Of a DNA stretch of 48,469 nucleotides, positions 1 through 8,092 are shown piece by piece. The stretch is from Candidatus Gastranaerophilales bacterium. Lineage in GTDB: Bacteria > Cyanobacteriota > Vampirovibrionia > Gastranaerophilales > Gastranaerophilaceae. Position 1 is the first letter of the stretch, and each line of letters begins with the position of its first letter. Position numbers and translations under genes: made by a program. The notes beneath the pieces are model-generated. The model saw nothing but the letters and a program-made list of their open reading frames with translations, ran no database searches and was not told the DNA's origin. The stretch is taken from NCBI GenBank assembly GCA_017475485.1, contig JAFVFO010000044.1:1-48469 (forward strand). The letters are read 5' to 3'.

Positions 1-253
1 AGCCCGCCGCGTCATCCGCGCCGTGCAGGTGCATTCGCACACTGTTGCCCTCGCTGTCGCTTGCTAAGCTGTCGCTACGCGCGCTCGGCTCGGGATTGCT
101 CCTGTGGAATTTGCTCTCGCAAAGTCTTACGTCGCCTGAGAACGGTTACGCCCTGTCCGTCGGACTTCATCAGTCCGCCGTCACGGGCTTCACACTCTTT
201 TGCCCTCGTTTTGCTCATTGGGCGCGTCGCGCCACAATTCGCTTCACTCGGGA
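1..253. repeat. GC-rich intergenic block with 57-bp repeat copy A
   Basis: This block lies 3' of rplF, where rplR would be expected next, and continues off the left edge. It is far richer in G and C than its neighbours. Positions 197-253 match 990-1046 at 55 of 57 bases, and the repeat ends exactly at the rplF stop codon. Its core can fold as GGCGC-GAC-GCGCC. A looser second unit, sharing the ending GAGGGCAA...AGTGTG on the minus strand, fills the outer part. Apparent open frames here are not supported as genes: their translations are low-complexity and match nothing I recognise. Confidence 0.75.
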
Positions 254-793
254 TTATTTCTTGCCTGCTTTGCCGGCTTTACGAGCAATGTATTCGCCTT
301 CATATTTAACACCCTTGCCTTTATATACTTCAGGAGGTCTTTTTGAGCGAATTAATGCCGCAACATCACCAACAAGCTGTTTATTTGAGCCTGTAACCGT
401 AATTTTTGTATTAGCTTCAACGGCAATTGTAATACCTTTTGGAGCTTCAATAATTACAGGGTGAGAATAGCCAAGTGAAAGATTAATTGCACTACCTTGC
501 ATAGCGGCACGATAACCTACACCAACTATTTCAAGTTTCTTTTCAAATGGAGTTTTGACACCGACTACCGCATTTGAAATTAAAGTTCTGAATAAACCAT
601 GAAGGCTTCTTGCTTTTCTAGAGTCATCTTTTCTATTAACAATAACTTCCTTGCCTTCAACTTTTACTTCGATTTCTTCAGGAAATGCAACTGATTCTTC
701 ACCTTTTGGGCCTTTTGCAGTTAGCAAATTTCCTTCGATTTTTACGTCAACCCCGTCAGGGATTGCGATTGGTAATTTACCGATTCTTGACAT
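254..793 (-). CDS. rplF: 50S ribosomal protein L6
   Basis: Large-subunit protein that binds 23S rRNA near the factor-binding site. The product is 179 residues, normal for L6. It begins MSRIGKLPIAIPDGVDV and ends with the conserved region RPPEVYKGKGVKYEGE. I chose the ATG at 793 because AAGGAG lies just upstream; an in-frame ATG six codons earlier has no such site and would add MQKEKI. It is the last ribosomal gene in the window, transcribed after rpsH. An unusual 250-bp GC-rich insert separates the two genes, which are normally only a few bases apart. Confidence 0.97.
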   Translation of the reverse strand: MSRIGKLPIAIPDGVDVKIEGNLLTAKGPKGEESVAFPEEIEVKVEGKEVIVNRKDDSRKARSLHGLFRTLISNAVVGVKTPFEKKLEIVGVGYRAAMQGSAINLSLGYSHPVIIEAPKGITIAVEANTKITVTGSNKQLVGDVAALIRSKRPPEVYKGKGVKYEGEYIARKAGKAGKK

Positions 794-824
794 AATTTTC
801 TCCTTTTGCATTTAATAACTATGC

Positions 825-1046
825 AGGGAACGCAACGCTATTAAGCGTTTTACCCTTGTTTTAGTGCTGTGCACTCTTTTTGCCCTCACCTTCGTTCGGC
901 AAGCAAAGCATTGCTAGCCTCACTCGGCTCGAGTAGTCCAGTTTCGCACTTCGCGCTTGCTCATCGCAACCGCGTGCGTGCTCCACATCCTTTTGCCCTC
1001 GTTTTGCTCATTGGGCGCGTTGCGCCTCAATTCGCTTCACTCGGGA
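825..1046. repeat. GC-rich block between rpsH and rplF, with 57-bp repeat copy B
   Basis: Positions 990-1046 are nearly identical (2 mismatches in 57) to 197-253. As with copy A, the repeat starts right after a ribosomal gene stop codon (the TAG of rpsH). The hairpin core is GGCGC-AAC-GCGCC, so both copies keep the stem and differ in the loop. Around 871-895 is a looser copy of the motif ending CACTC-TTTT-GCCCTC. The block breaks the tight rpsH-rplF spacing expected in the spc operon. No gene is seen in it. Confidence 0.75.
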
Positions 1047-1442
1047 CTACCATACATAACAGAGCACTTCGCCGCCTAATTTATTGGCGCGTGCTTGTTT
1101 TTCGGTCATAAGACCTTTTGAAGTTGAAATTACAGCAATACCCATACCGTCAAATACACGAGGCATATTTTTAGCTTTTGAGTAAACTCTTAAGCCCGGT
1201 TTAGATACTCTTTGAAGACCTGTAATAACACCTTGACCGTTGTTGTATTTAAGAGTAACTTTTAATTCTTTAAAGCCGTCTTTTTCAACAACGCTGTAAC
1301 CTTGAACATAACCTTCACTTTGTAAAACTTTAATTAATTCAACTTTTAAATTAGATGAAGGCATTGAAACTTCCTCATGTTTAACCATGTTTGCATTTCT
1401 AATGCGTGTTAAAGCGTCAGCTATAGGATCTGAAATTGTCAT
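1047..1442 (-). CDS. rpsH: 30S ribosomal protein S8
   Basis: Primary 16S rRNA-binding protein of the small-subunit platform, and the spc operon autoregulator in E. coli. The product is 131 residues, the usual size. It starts MTISDPIADALTRIRNAN and carries the C-terminal ISTSKGLMTEKQARANKLGGEVLCYVW, written here only as its key parts STSKG, GGEVLC and the terminal W. In most bacteria it directly follows rpsN. Here a plus-strand gene and a terminator intervene, so it probably starts its own transcript, and a promoter-like sequence lies at 1497-1525. Confidence 0.97.
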   Translation of the reverse strand: MTISDPIADALTRIRNANMVKHEEVSMPSSNLKVELIKVLQSEGYVQGYSVVEKDGFKELKVTLKYNNGQGVITGLQRVSKPGLRVYSKAKNMPRVFDGMGIAVISTSKGLMTEKQARANKLGGEVLCYVW

Positions 1443-1496
1443 TTTTGTTCCTTTCTACTTGCGCAAACTTTTGCGTAGTTTAGTAATAACAAATCT

Positions 1497-1525
1497 ATCC
1501 TAAGATAAACATATTTTTTATGCAA
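1497..1525 (-). promoter_or_regulatory. Candidate promoter for rpsH-rplF
   Basis: On the minus strand, TTGCAT (1525-1520) is followed after 17 bases by TAGGAT (1502-1497). A short inverted repeat CGCAAA/TTTGCG (1462-1475) lies in the predicted leader, ahead of an AAGGA ribosome site. A dedicated promoter is expected because the upstream ribosomal genes end at a terminator (2781-2815). Confidence 0.5.
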
Positions 1526-1616
1526 TTATTTATTAAAAAATATTAATTTTTCGCATTCTGTAGCGAATTTTAATCTTTAGATGTTTTTTACAATTACCCC
1601 AAATAAGGATTTTAAA

Positions 1617-2774
1617 ATGAAAATTAACAGCATTAGCAATATAAATTATAAAAGCAAATATCAAGATTATAAAACATCAAAAACAGCACCGAAAAAGAAA
1701 ATTGACGGCAGGGCATTGTTATTATCAAGCCTCATTGCGCTAAGTTCTATGTCTTATATGAGCGCATGTACCGCTCAAAAAGAAGAAACTGCGATTGTGC
1801 AAACGCAGGAATATGCTCAATATAAGCCTTATGAAACAATCAATCAATTGTGCGAAAAACTTTTCAAAAAAGGCGATAAGCTGGATATGGATTATGTTTT
1901 AAATTCTGTTCAGGAATTTTTAGAAGAAAATTCACTTGATAACGTAAATATCGAAGATATCAACAATCCTACAATCAAAGAAAGAGAATATACTCTGAAG
2001 ATGAAAACTGCGTCTGCCGCTTTTTGGTCAGTTCCCGATGATGAAATGAACTTTAAGGAAGGGACAATTTATATAGATACTAATGCGGACTTGAATGATG
2101 ATATTGCAAGATATATTTTTATAGATGAAATAACACACGAATTAACCCATGCCCTGCAGGCAAAAAACGACACAACACAACAGGGCCTAAAGGGTATAAT
2201 GGAAAACCAAGCGGAAGCAGAGCCTGTTTTTTGGTTTTTAAATGTTGGGTTGGGAAATTGTCCCGAGCTTTTGTATGCTGTAGATGTTGCAAGAAGCGGG
2301 GCAATGACAAAATATGCTCTGGATAATTTCAGCCAAGAAGAACTCGATAAAGCTATCGAAAATGCCGATAAATACCAGCTATTGCTTTATGATAAACCTG
2401 TTGAATTAGATGAAGCATTTGCCAAAAACGCAATTTATACCCATATAAAACAAGTAGCACAAGAAAGCGGAATTTATTTCAGAGAAAAAACTTTTGAAGA
2501 TACGGTAAATTTATTCACAGATATCGCAACGGAAAGGTTTTTGAGCTCTGTGCCGCATAAAAAAGAAGATGAGGAAAAATTAAAAAAAGCTCTTTTAGCA
2601 GAAATTACTTACATGTATAAGCAGGAAAAAGAAGCGTATGCAGCAGGCAATATTGCACTCAAAAAGGGCTTTAATATAGCTGAAAACGAGCATATATTAG
2701 CAGATTACACCCCTTTGAGCTATGATTTAGTTATAAATGTTCTTGAAAATAGGATGAATAAAGAATTTAATTAA
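1617..2774 (+). CDS. Lipoprotein-like HExxH putative metallopeptidase inside the spc operon
   Basis: I do not recognise the family. The 385-residue product begins MKINSISNINYKSK and has a basic N-region. A hydrophobic stretch (about residues 34-50) ends at SYMSAC, a plausible lipobox with Cys51. HELTH at about 174-178 is a zincin-type HExxH motif, and EKEAY at about 337-341 could provide the third zinc ligand. The protein at 31505-32416 has the same pair of motifs. The ATG at 1617 has AAGGA upstream; an ATG at 1581 would add 12 residues without a good site. The gene points against the ribosomal genes on both sides, with its own terminator. Function as a peptidase is inferred from motifs only. 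Confidence 0.7.
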   Translation: MKINSISNINYKSKYQDYKTSKTAPKKKIDGRALLLSSLIALSSMSYMSACTAQKEETAIVQTQEYAQYKPYETINQLCEKLFKKGDKLDMDYVLNSVQEFLEENSLDNVNIEDINNPTIKEREYTLKMKTASAAFWSVPDDEMNFKEGTIYIDTNADLNDDIARYIFIDEITHELTHALQAKNDTTQQGLKGIMENQAEAEPVFWFLNVGLGNCPELLYAVDVARSGAMTKYALDNFSQEELDKAIENADKYQLLLYDKPVELDEAFAKNAIYTHIKQVAQESGIYFREKTFEDTVNLFTDIATERFLSSVPHKKEDEEKLKKALLAEITYMYKQEKEAYAAGNIALKKGFNIAENEHILADYTPLSYDLVINVLENRMNKEFN

Positions 2775-2780
2775 TATACT

Positions 2781-2815
2781 AAAAATAAGTGTCGATAAAT
2801 TCCACACTTATTTTT
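2781..2815. terminator. Bidirectional rho-independent terminator
   Basis: A perfect 12-bp stem, AAAAATAAGTGT (2781-2792) with ACACTTATTTTT (2804-2815), has an 11-base loop. It is T-rich on the exit side of both strands. It sits between the ends of the plus-strand lipoprotein-like gene and minus-strand rpsN, so it can end both transcripts and would uncouple rpsH-rplF from the S10-side genes. Confidence 0.8.
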
Positions 2816-2848
2816 ATATTTATTTGATAATTATTTACTTACAAAGAA

Positions 2849-3055
2849 CTACCAGCTTGATTTTGTAACACCGGGCAACAAGCCTTGGTGAGCCATTTTT
2901 CTTAAGCAAATTCTGCAGATACCGAAATCTCTATGATATCCGTGCGGACGACCACAGATTGAGCAACGGTTATGAAGTCTTACCTTAGGATATTTACCCT
3001 TAGCGGCAAGTTCTCTGCGAGTTTCTTCTTTGTTTATCATTGCTTTTTTAGCCAT
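2849..3055 (-). CDS. rpsN: 30S ribosomal protein S14, zinc-binding type
   Basis: Small-subunit head protein. The product is 68 residues with the zinc ligands CSIC and CRIC and the conserved ending LPGVTKSSW, which mark the short C+ (type Z) form rather than the ~100-residue zinc-free form. It is the last gene before the terminator at 2781-2815. About 200 bases separate it from rplE, so it may also be transcribed from a local promoter. AAGGAA precedes its start. Confidence 0.95.
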   Translation of the reverse strand: MAKKAMINKEETRRELAAKGKYPKVRLHNRCSICGRPHGYHRDFGICRICLRKMAHQGLLPGVTKSSW

Positions 3056-3258
3056 TTTGTTTTCCTTATGTTTTTATTCTGACATATTAAATATGATTTA
3101 AGGTAATAATGCAATATTGTGATAATACAATAAGCGTCAATCAATCAGCATTAATTGTCAAATGTGCCTACTGCTTTAATAATTCCTTAATTCAATTTTC
3201 AAATTACGATTTTATTTTAAAAGGCAATTTACTGCTCAAGCGCCACGCGCCTATTGTT
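3056..3258. other. Long spacer between rplE and rpsN
   Basis: This 200-base gap is unusual for an operon in which L5 and S14 genes are normally nearly adjacent. Just after the rplE stop, GCGCGTGGCGC-like bases followed by TTGAGCA (minus strand, about 3255-3235) resemble the core of the GC-rich repeat at 197-253 and could be a decayed copy. A TATTAT hexamer on the minus strand near 3135 could be part of an rpsN promoter, but no good -35 was found. No gene is seen. Confidence 0.4.
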
Positions 3259-3813
3259 TTATTTGTTTTTAAACGGCATGCCCAAGTGTTTCAATAATGA
3301 CCTTGCTTCATCATCAGTTGTTGCTGTTGTAATGATTGAAACATTCATACCTTTTACGATATCAACTTCATCATAGTGAATTTCAGGGAATAAAGTTTGT
3401 TCTTTTAAGCCGAATGTGTAGTTACCTCTGCCGTCAAAACTTTTTGGACTTACACCTCTAAAGTCGCGGATACGAGGAAGAACAACACAAACTAACTTTT
3501 GGAAAAAGTCATACATTCTTTCCCCTCTAAGTGTAACCATTGCACCAACAGGCATACCTTCTCTTAATTTATAAGAAGCGATTGACTTTTTAGCTTTTGT
3601 TGATAATGCTTTTTGACCTGCTATTTTAGTTAATTGATTTACAATATTTTCAGCAAGTTTAGAATTGTGAGAAGCCTCACCAACGCCCATATTAAGAACA
3701 ATTTTTGTCATTTTAGGAATTTGCATATCATTTTTGTATGCAAACTCTTCTTTTAATTTTGCTCTTATTTCGTTATTATAACGTTCTTTTAAGTTTCCAG
3801 TGCTTTTTGACAT
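3259..3813 (-). CDS. rplE: 50S ribosomal protein L5
   Basis: Binds 5S rRNA and contacts P-site tRNA in the central protuberance. The product is 184 residues, typical length. Recognisable parts are [11 protein letters not shown] near the start, [15 protein letters not shown] in the middle, and the segment [18 protein letters not shown]. It follows rplX in standard order. The gap to rpsN downstream is unusually long. Confidence 0.97.
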   Translation of the reverse strand: MSKSTGNLKERYNNEIRAKLKEEFAYKNDMQIPKMTKIVLNMGVGEASHNSKLAENIVNQLTKIAGQKALSTKAKKSIASYKLREGMPVGAMVTLRGERMYDFFQKLVCVVLPRIRDFRGVSPKSFDGRGNYTFGLKEQTLFPEIHYDEVDIVKGMNVSIITTATTDDEARSLLKHLGMPFKNK

Positions 3814-3891
3814 TTTGTTTTCCTTTTTTAGCCTTTGAAATTCTGCTTTTGTAAAGCCTGTCGAATTTCAATGCCCCACTCAATATGTGGT

Positions 3892-4230
3892 CTATACATC
3901 AATAACTTCGCCGCATTTAGCGCAAACGCGAACTTTTTTACCGTCTTTTTCAACATGTCTAACGCGAACAGCTTTTTCACAAGACGGACAGCAAATCATA
4001 ACCTTTGAAGCATCAAGCGGTTTTGCAAGTTTTACTAAACCACCTTGGATACCAGCCATAGGATTTGCTTTTTGAGCTTTTGTAACTACATTAACGCCGT
4101 CAACCAAGACAGTACCTTCCTTTAAGTCAACTTTTTTAACGTTGCCTTGTTTGCCCTTGTCTTTGCCTGAAACAACGATAACACGGTCACCAACTTTTGT
4201 ATGTAATTTTTTATTGGTAGATTTAGTCAT
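3892..4230 (-). CDS. rplX: 50S ribosomal protein L24
   Basis: Assembly-initiating large-subunit protein. The 112-residue product has an N-terminal KOW region (VGDRVIVVSGKDKGKQGNV). Its C-terminal half has two Cys pairs, CPSC and CAKC, which form a likely zinc ribbon; many but not all L24 proteins carry these. It lies 17 bases after rplN and about 80 bases before rplE. Confidence 0.97.
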   Translation of the reverse strand: MTKSTNKKLHTKVGDRVIVVSGKDKGKQGNVKKVDLKEGTVLVDGVNVVTKAQKANPMAGIQGGLVKLAKPLDASKVMICCPSCEKAVRVRHVEKDGKKVRVCAKCGEVIDV

Positions 4231-4247
4231 TTTGATTGTTCCTTTAA

Positions 4248-4616
4248 CTATATTACTTCCGGAGCTAATGAGATAATCTTCATAAAGTTCTTTTCACGAA
4301 GTTCTCTTGCAACCGGCCCAAATACACGAGTTCCTCTGGGAGCACCGTCTTTATTGATAATAACAGCCGCATTATCGTCAAAACGAATTACAGAACCGTC
4401 ATTACGTTTGATGTCAGCCTTTGTTCTAACTACAACAGCAGTTACAACATCAGATTTTTTAACCGGCATATTTGAATTTGCGTCTTTAACAGCGGCAATA
4501 ATTACATCACCTACTGAAGCGTATTTTTTATTGCTAGAGCCCATAACACGAATGCAAAGTAATTCTTTAGCACCTGTATTATCAGCAACCTGCAGTCTTG
4601 TTTCTTGTTGTATCAT
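4248..4616 (-). CDS. rplN: 50S ribosomal protein L14
   Basis: Large-subunit protein at the 30S interface (bridge B5/B8 region). The product is 122 residues, the canonical length. It begins [18 protein letters not shown], and contains [18 protein letters not shown] and [14 protein letters not shown], all diagnostic of L14. It occupies the standard position between rpsQ and rplX. Confidence 0.98.
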   Translation of the reverse strand: MIQQETRLQVADNTGAKELLCIRVMGSSNKKYASVGDVIIAAVKDANSNMPVKKSDVVTAVVVRTKADIKRNDGSVIRFDDNAAVIINKDGAPRGTRVFGPVARELREKNFMKIISLAPEVI

Positions 4617-4638
4617 AATTTGTTACCTTTTATATTAA

Positions 4639-4884
4639 CTACTTAGCAACGCTTACGATTTTATCTAAGTTCCATCTGATAGAACCTGATAATGGTCTTG
4701 ATTCAACGATAGTTACAACATCACCAACATGAGCGGAGTTTTCCATATCGCGAACTTTGAAGTTTTTTGTAAACGTCATTGTTTTTTTGTATTTCTTATG
4801 AGCTTTATGTTCAGCAACTTCAACTACGATTGCTTTTTCCATTTTATCGCTCACAACAGTTCCTTGTTTAACTTTTTTAGGCAT
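4639..4884 (-). CDS. rpsQ: 30S ribosomal protein S17
   Basis: Primary 16S rRNA-binding OB-fold protein. The product is 81 residues, typical. It contains GTVVSDKMEKAIVVEV, the HKKYKK segment and the C-terminal SGSIRWNLDKIVSVAK region. It sits between rpmC and rplN with short spacers, as in other bacteria. Confidence 0.97.
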   Translation of the reverse strand: MPKKVKQGTVVSDKMEKAIVVEVAEHKAHKKYKKTMTFTKNFKVRDMENSAHVGDVVTIVESRPLSGSIRWNLDKIVSVAK

Positions 4885-4897
4885 TTTATCAAATTCC

Positions 4898-5095
4898 TTA
4901 TGCTTGTAATTCTTTTTGTCTTAAAACAGTTTTAATACGAGCAATTTCTCTTTTTTTGTTTTTGATAGATGCTGTATTTTCAAGCTGTTTTAGCTTATTA
5001 TGACTCATCTTTAGGTTGAATAATTCTTTTTTACCTTCAAGCGCTAAGTCTTTAAGCTCATCTATTGTTTTTTCTTTGATTTCTTGTAGTTTCAT
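4898..5095 (-). CDS. rpmC: 50S ribosomal protein L29
   Basis: Small helical protein at the peptide exit site, near L23. The product is 65 residues and is recognised by the N-terminal EIKEKTIDELKDLALEGKKE and the C-terminal IARIKTVLRQKEL. Order is standard: rplP, rpmC, rpsQ. Confidence 0.96.
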   Translation of the reverse strand: MKLQEIKEKTIDELKDLALEGKKELFNLKMSHNKLKQLENTASIKNKKREIARIKTVLRQKELQA

Positions 5096-5116
5096 TATTT
5101 TCCTACCTTCTTGAGC

Positions 5117-5522
5117 CTACTTTTCTATTACTCTTAATTTGATTGGTAATTTTTGAGCTGCAAGGTTTAATGCTTCAATAGCATCTTCTCTTACTTCAAA
5201 AGCTACTTCAAATAAAATTCTGCCGGGTTTAACAACAGCAACCCAGTATTCAGGATTACCTTTACCTTTACCCATACGGGTTTCAGCGGGTTTAGCAGTA
5301 ATAGGTTTATCGGGGAAAATTTTAATCCAAACATTACCACCACGTTTGATTTTTCTTGTAATAACACGACGTGCTGCTTCTATTTGTCTTGCGGTAATCC
5401 AAGCGGGTTCAAGCGCCTGCAAACCAAACTGTCCAAATTCTAATTGGCACCCTCTGGTTTCTGTACCTTTCATATTGCCCTTCATTTTTTTTGCGAAACT
5501 TTGTTTTTTTAGGCATTAACAT
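5117..5522 (-). CDS. rplP: 50S ribosomal protein L16, with apparent A8 frameshift near the start
   Basis: L16 organises the A-site region of 23S rRNA. The frame open to the stop begins only at an ATG (5485) lacking a ribosome site and would omit the conserved N-terminus. Upstream, an excellent AGGAGA and ATG (5522) encode [12 protein letters not shown], which matches the start of L16, but in another frame. The frames meet in a run of eight A (5492-5485). Seven A would fuse them into a normal 134-residue L16 continuing [12 protein letters not shown] and [17 protein letters not shown]. As written, translation from 5522 stops after 37 codons at 5411-5409. This could be a sequencing or assembly error, or productive slippage on the A-run. 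Loss of function is unlikely for an essential gene. Confidence 0.9.
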
Positions 5523-5550
5523 TTTTATATTTCTCCTAAGTTTTACTTAT

Positions 5551-6303
5551 CTATGCTTGCTCAGCTTCTACAGCAGGTGCATTTTGTTCATTTCTTCTTG
5601 AACGTCTTTGAGGTCTTGCACCTTCTTTAGCTTGAGGTTTTTTAGCTTTGATGTTTTGGTCTGCTTTTTCACCAGGTAATAAATCACCTTTGAATACCCA
5701 AACCTTAACACCGATTTTACCCATTATGGTGTCAGCTTCAGCGAAACCATATTGAACATCTGCTCTAAGTGTTTGTAATGGAATTCTGCCTTCTTTTGCC
5801 CATTCTGAACGAGCAATTTCAGCACCGCCCAAACGACCGGATACCATAACCTTGATACCCTGAACACCGGCACGCATTGTTCTTTGCATTGCTTGTTTCA
5901 TTGCACGTCTGAATGCGATACGTTTTTCTAATTGAAGTGCAATGTTTTCAGCAACAAGCTGAGCATCTACATCAATTCTTGCAACTTCAACTACATCAAT
6001 TGTAACCATATTTGATTTAATTAATTTTTGAACTGCAAGTCTTAATTCATCAATACCTTGACCGCCACGACCTACAACGATACCCGGTTTTGCTGTAACA
6101 ACAGTGATGTTTACATTATTTGCTTTTCTGGCAATATTAATTCTTGAAACACCTGCTGTGTATAATTTTTTCTTAATAAATTTTCTAATTACCGCGTCTT
6201 GAGCTATGTTTAGCGCATATTGGCCTTTACGAGCAAACCATGTTGAAACCCATGGTTCAATAATACCTACTCTAAAACCGGTTGGATGTGTCTTTTGTCC
6301 CAT
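5551..6303 (-). CDS. rpsC: 30S ribosomal protein S3
   Basis: Forms part of the mRNA entry tunnel. The 250-residue product starts [15 protein letters not shown]. It contains the KH-domain [15 protein letters not shown] (around 75-90) and the C-terminal-domain [14 protein letters not shown] basic, Ala/Gln/Arg-rich tail of about 35 residues extends the usual S3 end; such tails vary among species. It is packed between rplV and rplP. Confidence 0.97.
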   Translation of the reverse strand: MGQKTHPTGFRVGIIEPWVSTWFARKGQYALNIAQDAVIRKFIKKKLYTAGVSRINIARKANNVNITVVTAKPGIVVGRGGQGIDELRLAVQKLIKSNMVTIDVVEVARIDVDAQLVAENIALQLEKRIAFRRAMKQAMQRTMRAGVQGIKVMVSGRLGGAEIARSEWAKEGRIPLQTLRADVQYGFAEADTIMGKIGVKVWVFKGDLLPGEKADQNIKAKKPQAKEGARPQRRSRRNEQNAPAVEAEQA

Positions 6304-6312
6304 GTTCTTCTC

Positions 6313-6648
6313 CTAGTCCTTTGCTACTTTCACTGTTAAATGAGATGTTCTTTTTAATCTTTTATACATTCTGCCTTGTGCTCTCGGACGAACGCGTCTG
6401 TATGTAGCAGCTTCATCAGCATAAACTTCTGAGATCTTTAAAACATCAGGTGTTGCACCGAATTTTTCAGCGGCATTTGAAACTGCGGCGTTCAAATTCT
6501 TTTCAACAATACGAGCAGCAAAGTAGGGCATAAATTTCAACATACGTTGTGCATCAACTACTTTTTTGCCGCGGATTAGATTAATCACTCTGCGGATTTT
6601 TCTAACCGTCATTTTAATATCTGTTTGTTTCGATATAGCTTCTTGCAT
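6313..6648 (-). CDS. rplV: 50S ribosomal protein L22
   Basis: Lines the exit tunnel with its long beta hairpin, where macrolide-resistance changes occur. The product is 111 residues, typical. It is recognised by VRRVINLIRGKKV-type sequence (here IRRVINLIRGKKV), by KISEVYADEAATYRRVRPRAQGR (key residues RRVRPRAQGR), and by the THLTV-like end SHLTVKV. It lies between rpsS and rpsC. Confidence 0.97.
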   Translation of the reverse strand: MQEAISKQTDIKMTVRKIRRVINLIRGKKVVDAQRMLKFMPYFAARIVEKNLNAAVSNAAEKFGATPDVLKISEVYADEAATYRRVRPRAQGRMYKRLKRTSHLTVKVAKD

Positions 6649-6664
6649 TTTTCTATTTCCTTAA

Positions 6665-6943
6665 CTATTTCTTCTTGGCTGTCTTATCAGCAGCGTGACC
6701 TCTGAATGTTCTTGTCATTGAGAACTCACCCAGTTTGTGACCAACCATTTGTTCTGTTATATATACAGGTACATGGTTTCTGCCATTATGGACTGCAATT
6801 GTGTGACCAAGCATGTCAGGCACAATCATAGAAGCTCTTGACCAAGTTTTAATAACTTTCTTTTCGTTTTTTTCATTCATTGCACCAATCTTTTTTTCTA
6901 AAGACGGATGAACGTATGGACCTTTTTTTAATGAGCGAGCCAT
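6665..6943 (-). CDS. rpsS: 30S ribosomal protein S19
   Basis: Head protein that works with S13. The product is 92 residues, canonical. It begins [19 protein letters not shown], and contains [22 protein letters not shown] (core TWSRAS...[11 protein letters not shown]) and [15 protein letters not shown]. Position between rplB and rplV is standard. Confidence 0.98.
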   Translation of the reverse strand: MARSLKKGPYVHPSLEKKIGAMNEKNEKKVIKTWSRASMIVPDMLGHTIAVHNGRNHVPVYITEQMVGHKLGEFSMTRTFRGHAADKTAKKK

Positions 6944-6957
6944 CTATTTATGTTCTC

Positions 6958-7785
6958 CTATTTTTTTCTTCTTCTTACAATTAATTTACTTGAGGCTTTT
7001 TTAGGATTACGAGTTTTGTAACCCAGAGCAGGTTTACCCCAAGGAGTTTTCGGATTACCGCCGGGGCCGGTCTTACCTTCACCACCACCGTGAGGGTGAT
7101 CAACAGGGTTCATTGTAACACCGCGGACAGTAGGTTTAATACCTAAGTGGCGTGTACGGCCTGCTTTACCTGTAGATAAGTTTTTATATTCCGAGTTACC
7201 TAAAACACCGATTGTTGCGTAGCAGTCTTTTCTAACCATACGCATTTCGGAAGACGGAAGTTTTAACGTAACATAATTACCTTCTTTAGCCATTACTTGA
7301 GCTGAATTACCGGCACTTCTTGCCATTTTACCGCCTCTGCCCGGTCTTAATTCAATATTATGAACCAAAGCACCAAGAGGAATAGCATCTAACGGTAAAG
7401 CATTACCTGTATTGATATCAGCGTCGGGGCCGGATATAATCTTATCTCCAACATTTAAACCTTCAGGACATAAAATATATCTTTTTTCACCGTCAACATA
7501 ATTTACAAGGCAAATTCTAACATTTCTGTTAGGATCATATTCAACTGTCATAACAGTACCTTGGATACCAACTTTATCTCTTTTGAAGTCGATAACGCGG
7601 TATTGTCTTTTGTGGCCACCGCCAATATGTCTTGTTGTGATTCTTCCTGTGTTATTTCTTCCGCCTGATTTAGTTAAAGATTTTAATAACGACTTTTCAG
7701 GAGTAGAAGCTGTAATTTCTGAATAATCAGCTCTTGTCATACCACGTTGACCAGGGGATGTTGGATTAATTTTTCTAGTTGCCAT
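6958..7785 (-). CDS. rplB: 50S ribosomal protein L2
   Basis: Central large-subunit protein next to the peptidyl-transferase centre. The product is 275 residues, the canonical length. Signatures include [33 protein letters not shown], and the C-terminal [18 protein letters not shown] containing the conserved His important for activity. It lies 4 bases after rplW. Confidence 0.98.
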   Translation of the reverse strand: MATRKINPTSPGQRGMTRADYSEITASTPEKSLLKSLTKSGGRNNTGRITTRHIGGGHKRQYRVIDFKRDKVGIQGTVMTVEYDPNRNVRICLVNYVDGEKRYILCPEGLNVGDKIISGPDADINTGNALPLDAIPLGALVHNIELRPGRGGKMARSAGNSAQVMAKEGNYVTLKLPSSEMRMVRKDCYATIGVLGNSEYKNLSTGKAGRTRHLGIKPTVRGVTMNPVDHPHGGGEGKTGPGGNPKTPWGKPALGYKTRNPKKASSKLIVRRRKK

Positions 7786-7789
7786 AATC

Positions 7790-8092
7790 TTATACTCCTG
7801 TCAATTCTTGAATCGGATCGCCAACTATTGTAACAATAGCCTTCTTTCCGTTTTGAGTTCTGCCAAATTTCATGCCCATTCTTTTTTGATGAGAAGGCAT
7901 ATAAACCGTTCTAACTTTCTTAACTTTGCGGTTAGGATAAGCAAGCTCAACAGCCTGCGCGATTTCAACTTTTGTAGCGTCTTTAACTACTTCAAAAGTA
8001 TATGTGTTATCTGCAACTCTCATCATTGATTTTTCAGTGATGATAGGTTTTTTAATAACGCTGTATAATCTTTCTTTGTTGGTATTTGTCAT
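7790..8092 (-). CDS. rplW: 50S ribosomal protein L23
   Basis: Exit-site protein that docks trigger factor and SRP. The product is 100 residues and is recognised by [31 protein letters not shown] and the basic [14 protein letters not shown] loop. Its start codon overlaps the rplD stop (TAATG), so the pair is probably translationally coupled. Confidence 0.96.
   Translation of the reverse strand: MTNTNKERLYSVIKKPIITEKSMMRVADNTYTFEVVKDATKVEIAQAVELAYPNRKVKKVRTVYMPSHQKRMGMKFGRTQNGKKAIVTIVGDPIQELTGV

Noticed and set aside
45-464. Open frames of about 139 and 82 residues on the plus strand over the GC-rich block and rplF
   Set aside because: They run antisense to rplF and through the GC-rich repeat, and their translations have no recognisable features.
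869-1111. 80-residue plus-strand frame over the second GC-rich block
   Set aside because: It covers repeat sequence and antisense rpsH; the shared HPFALVLLIGRVAPQF segment with the other block comes only from the DNA repeat.
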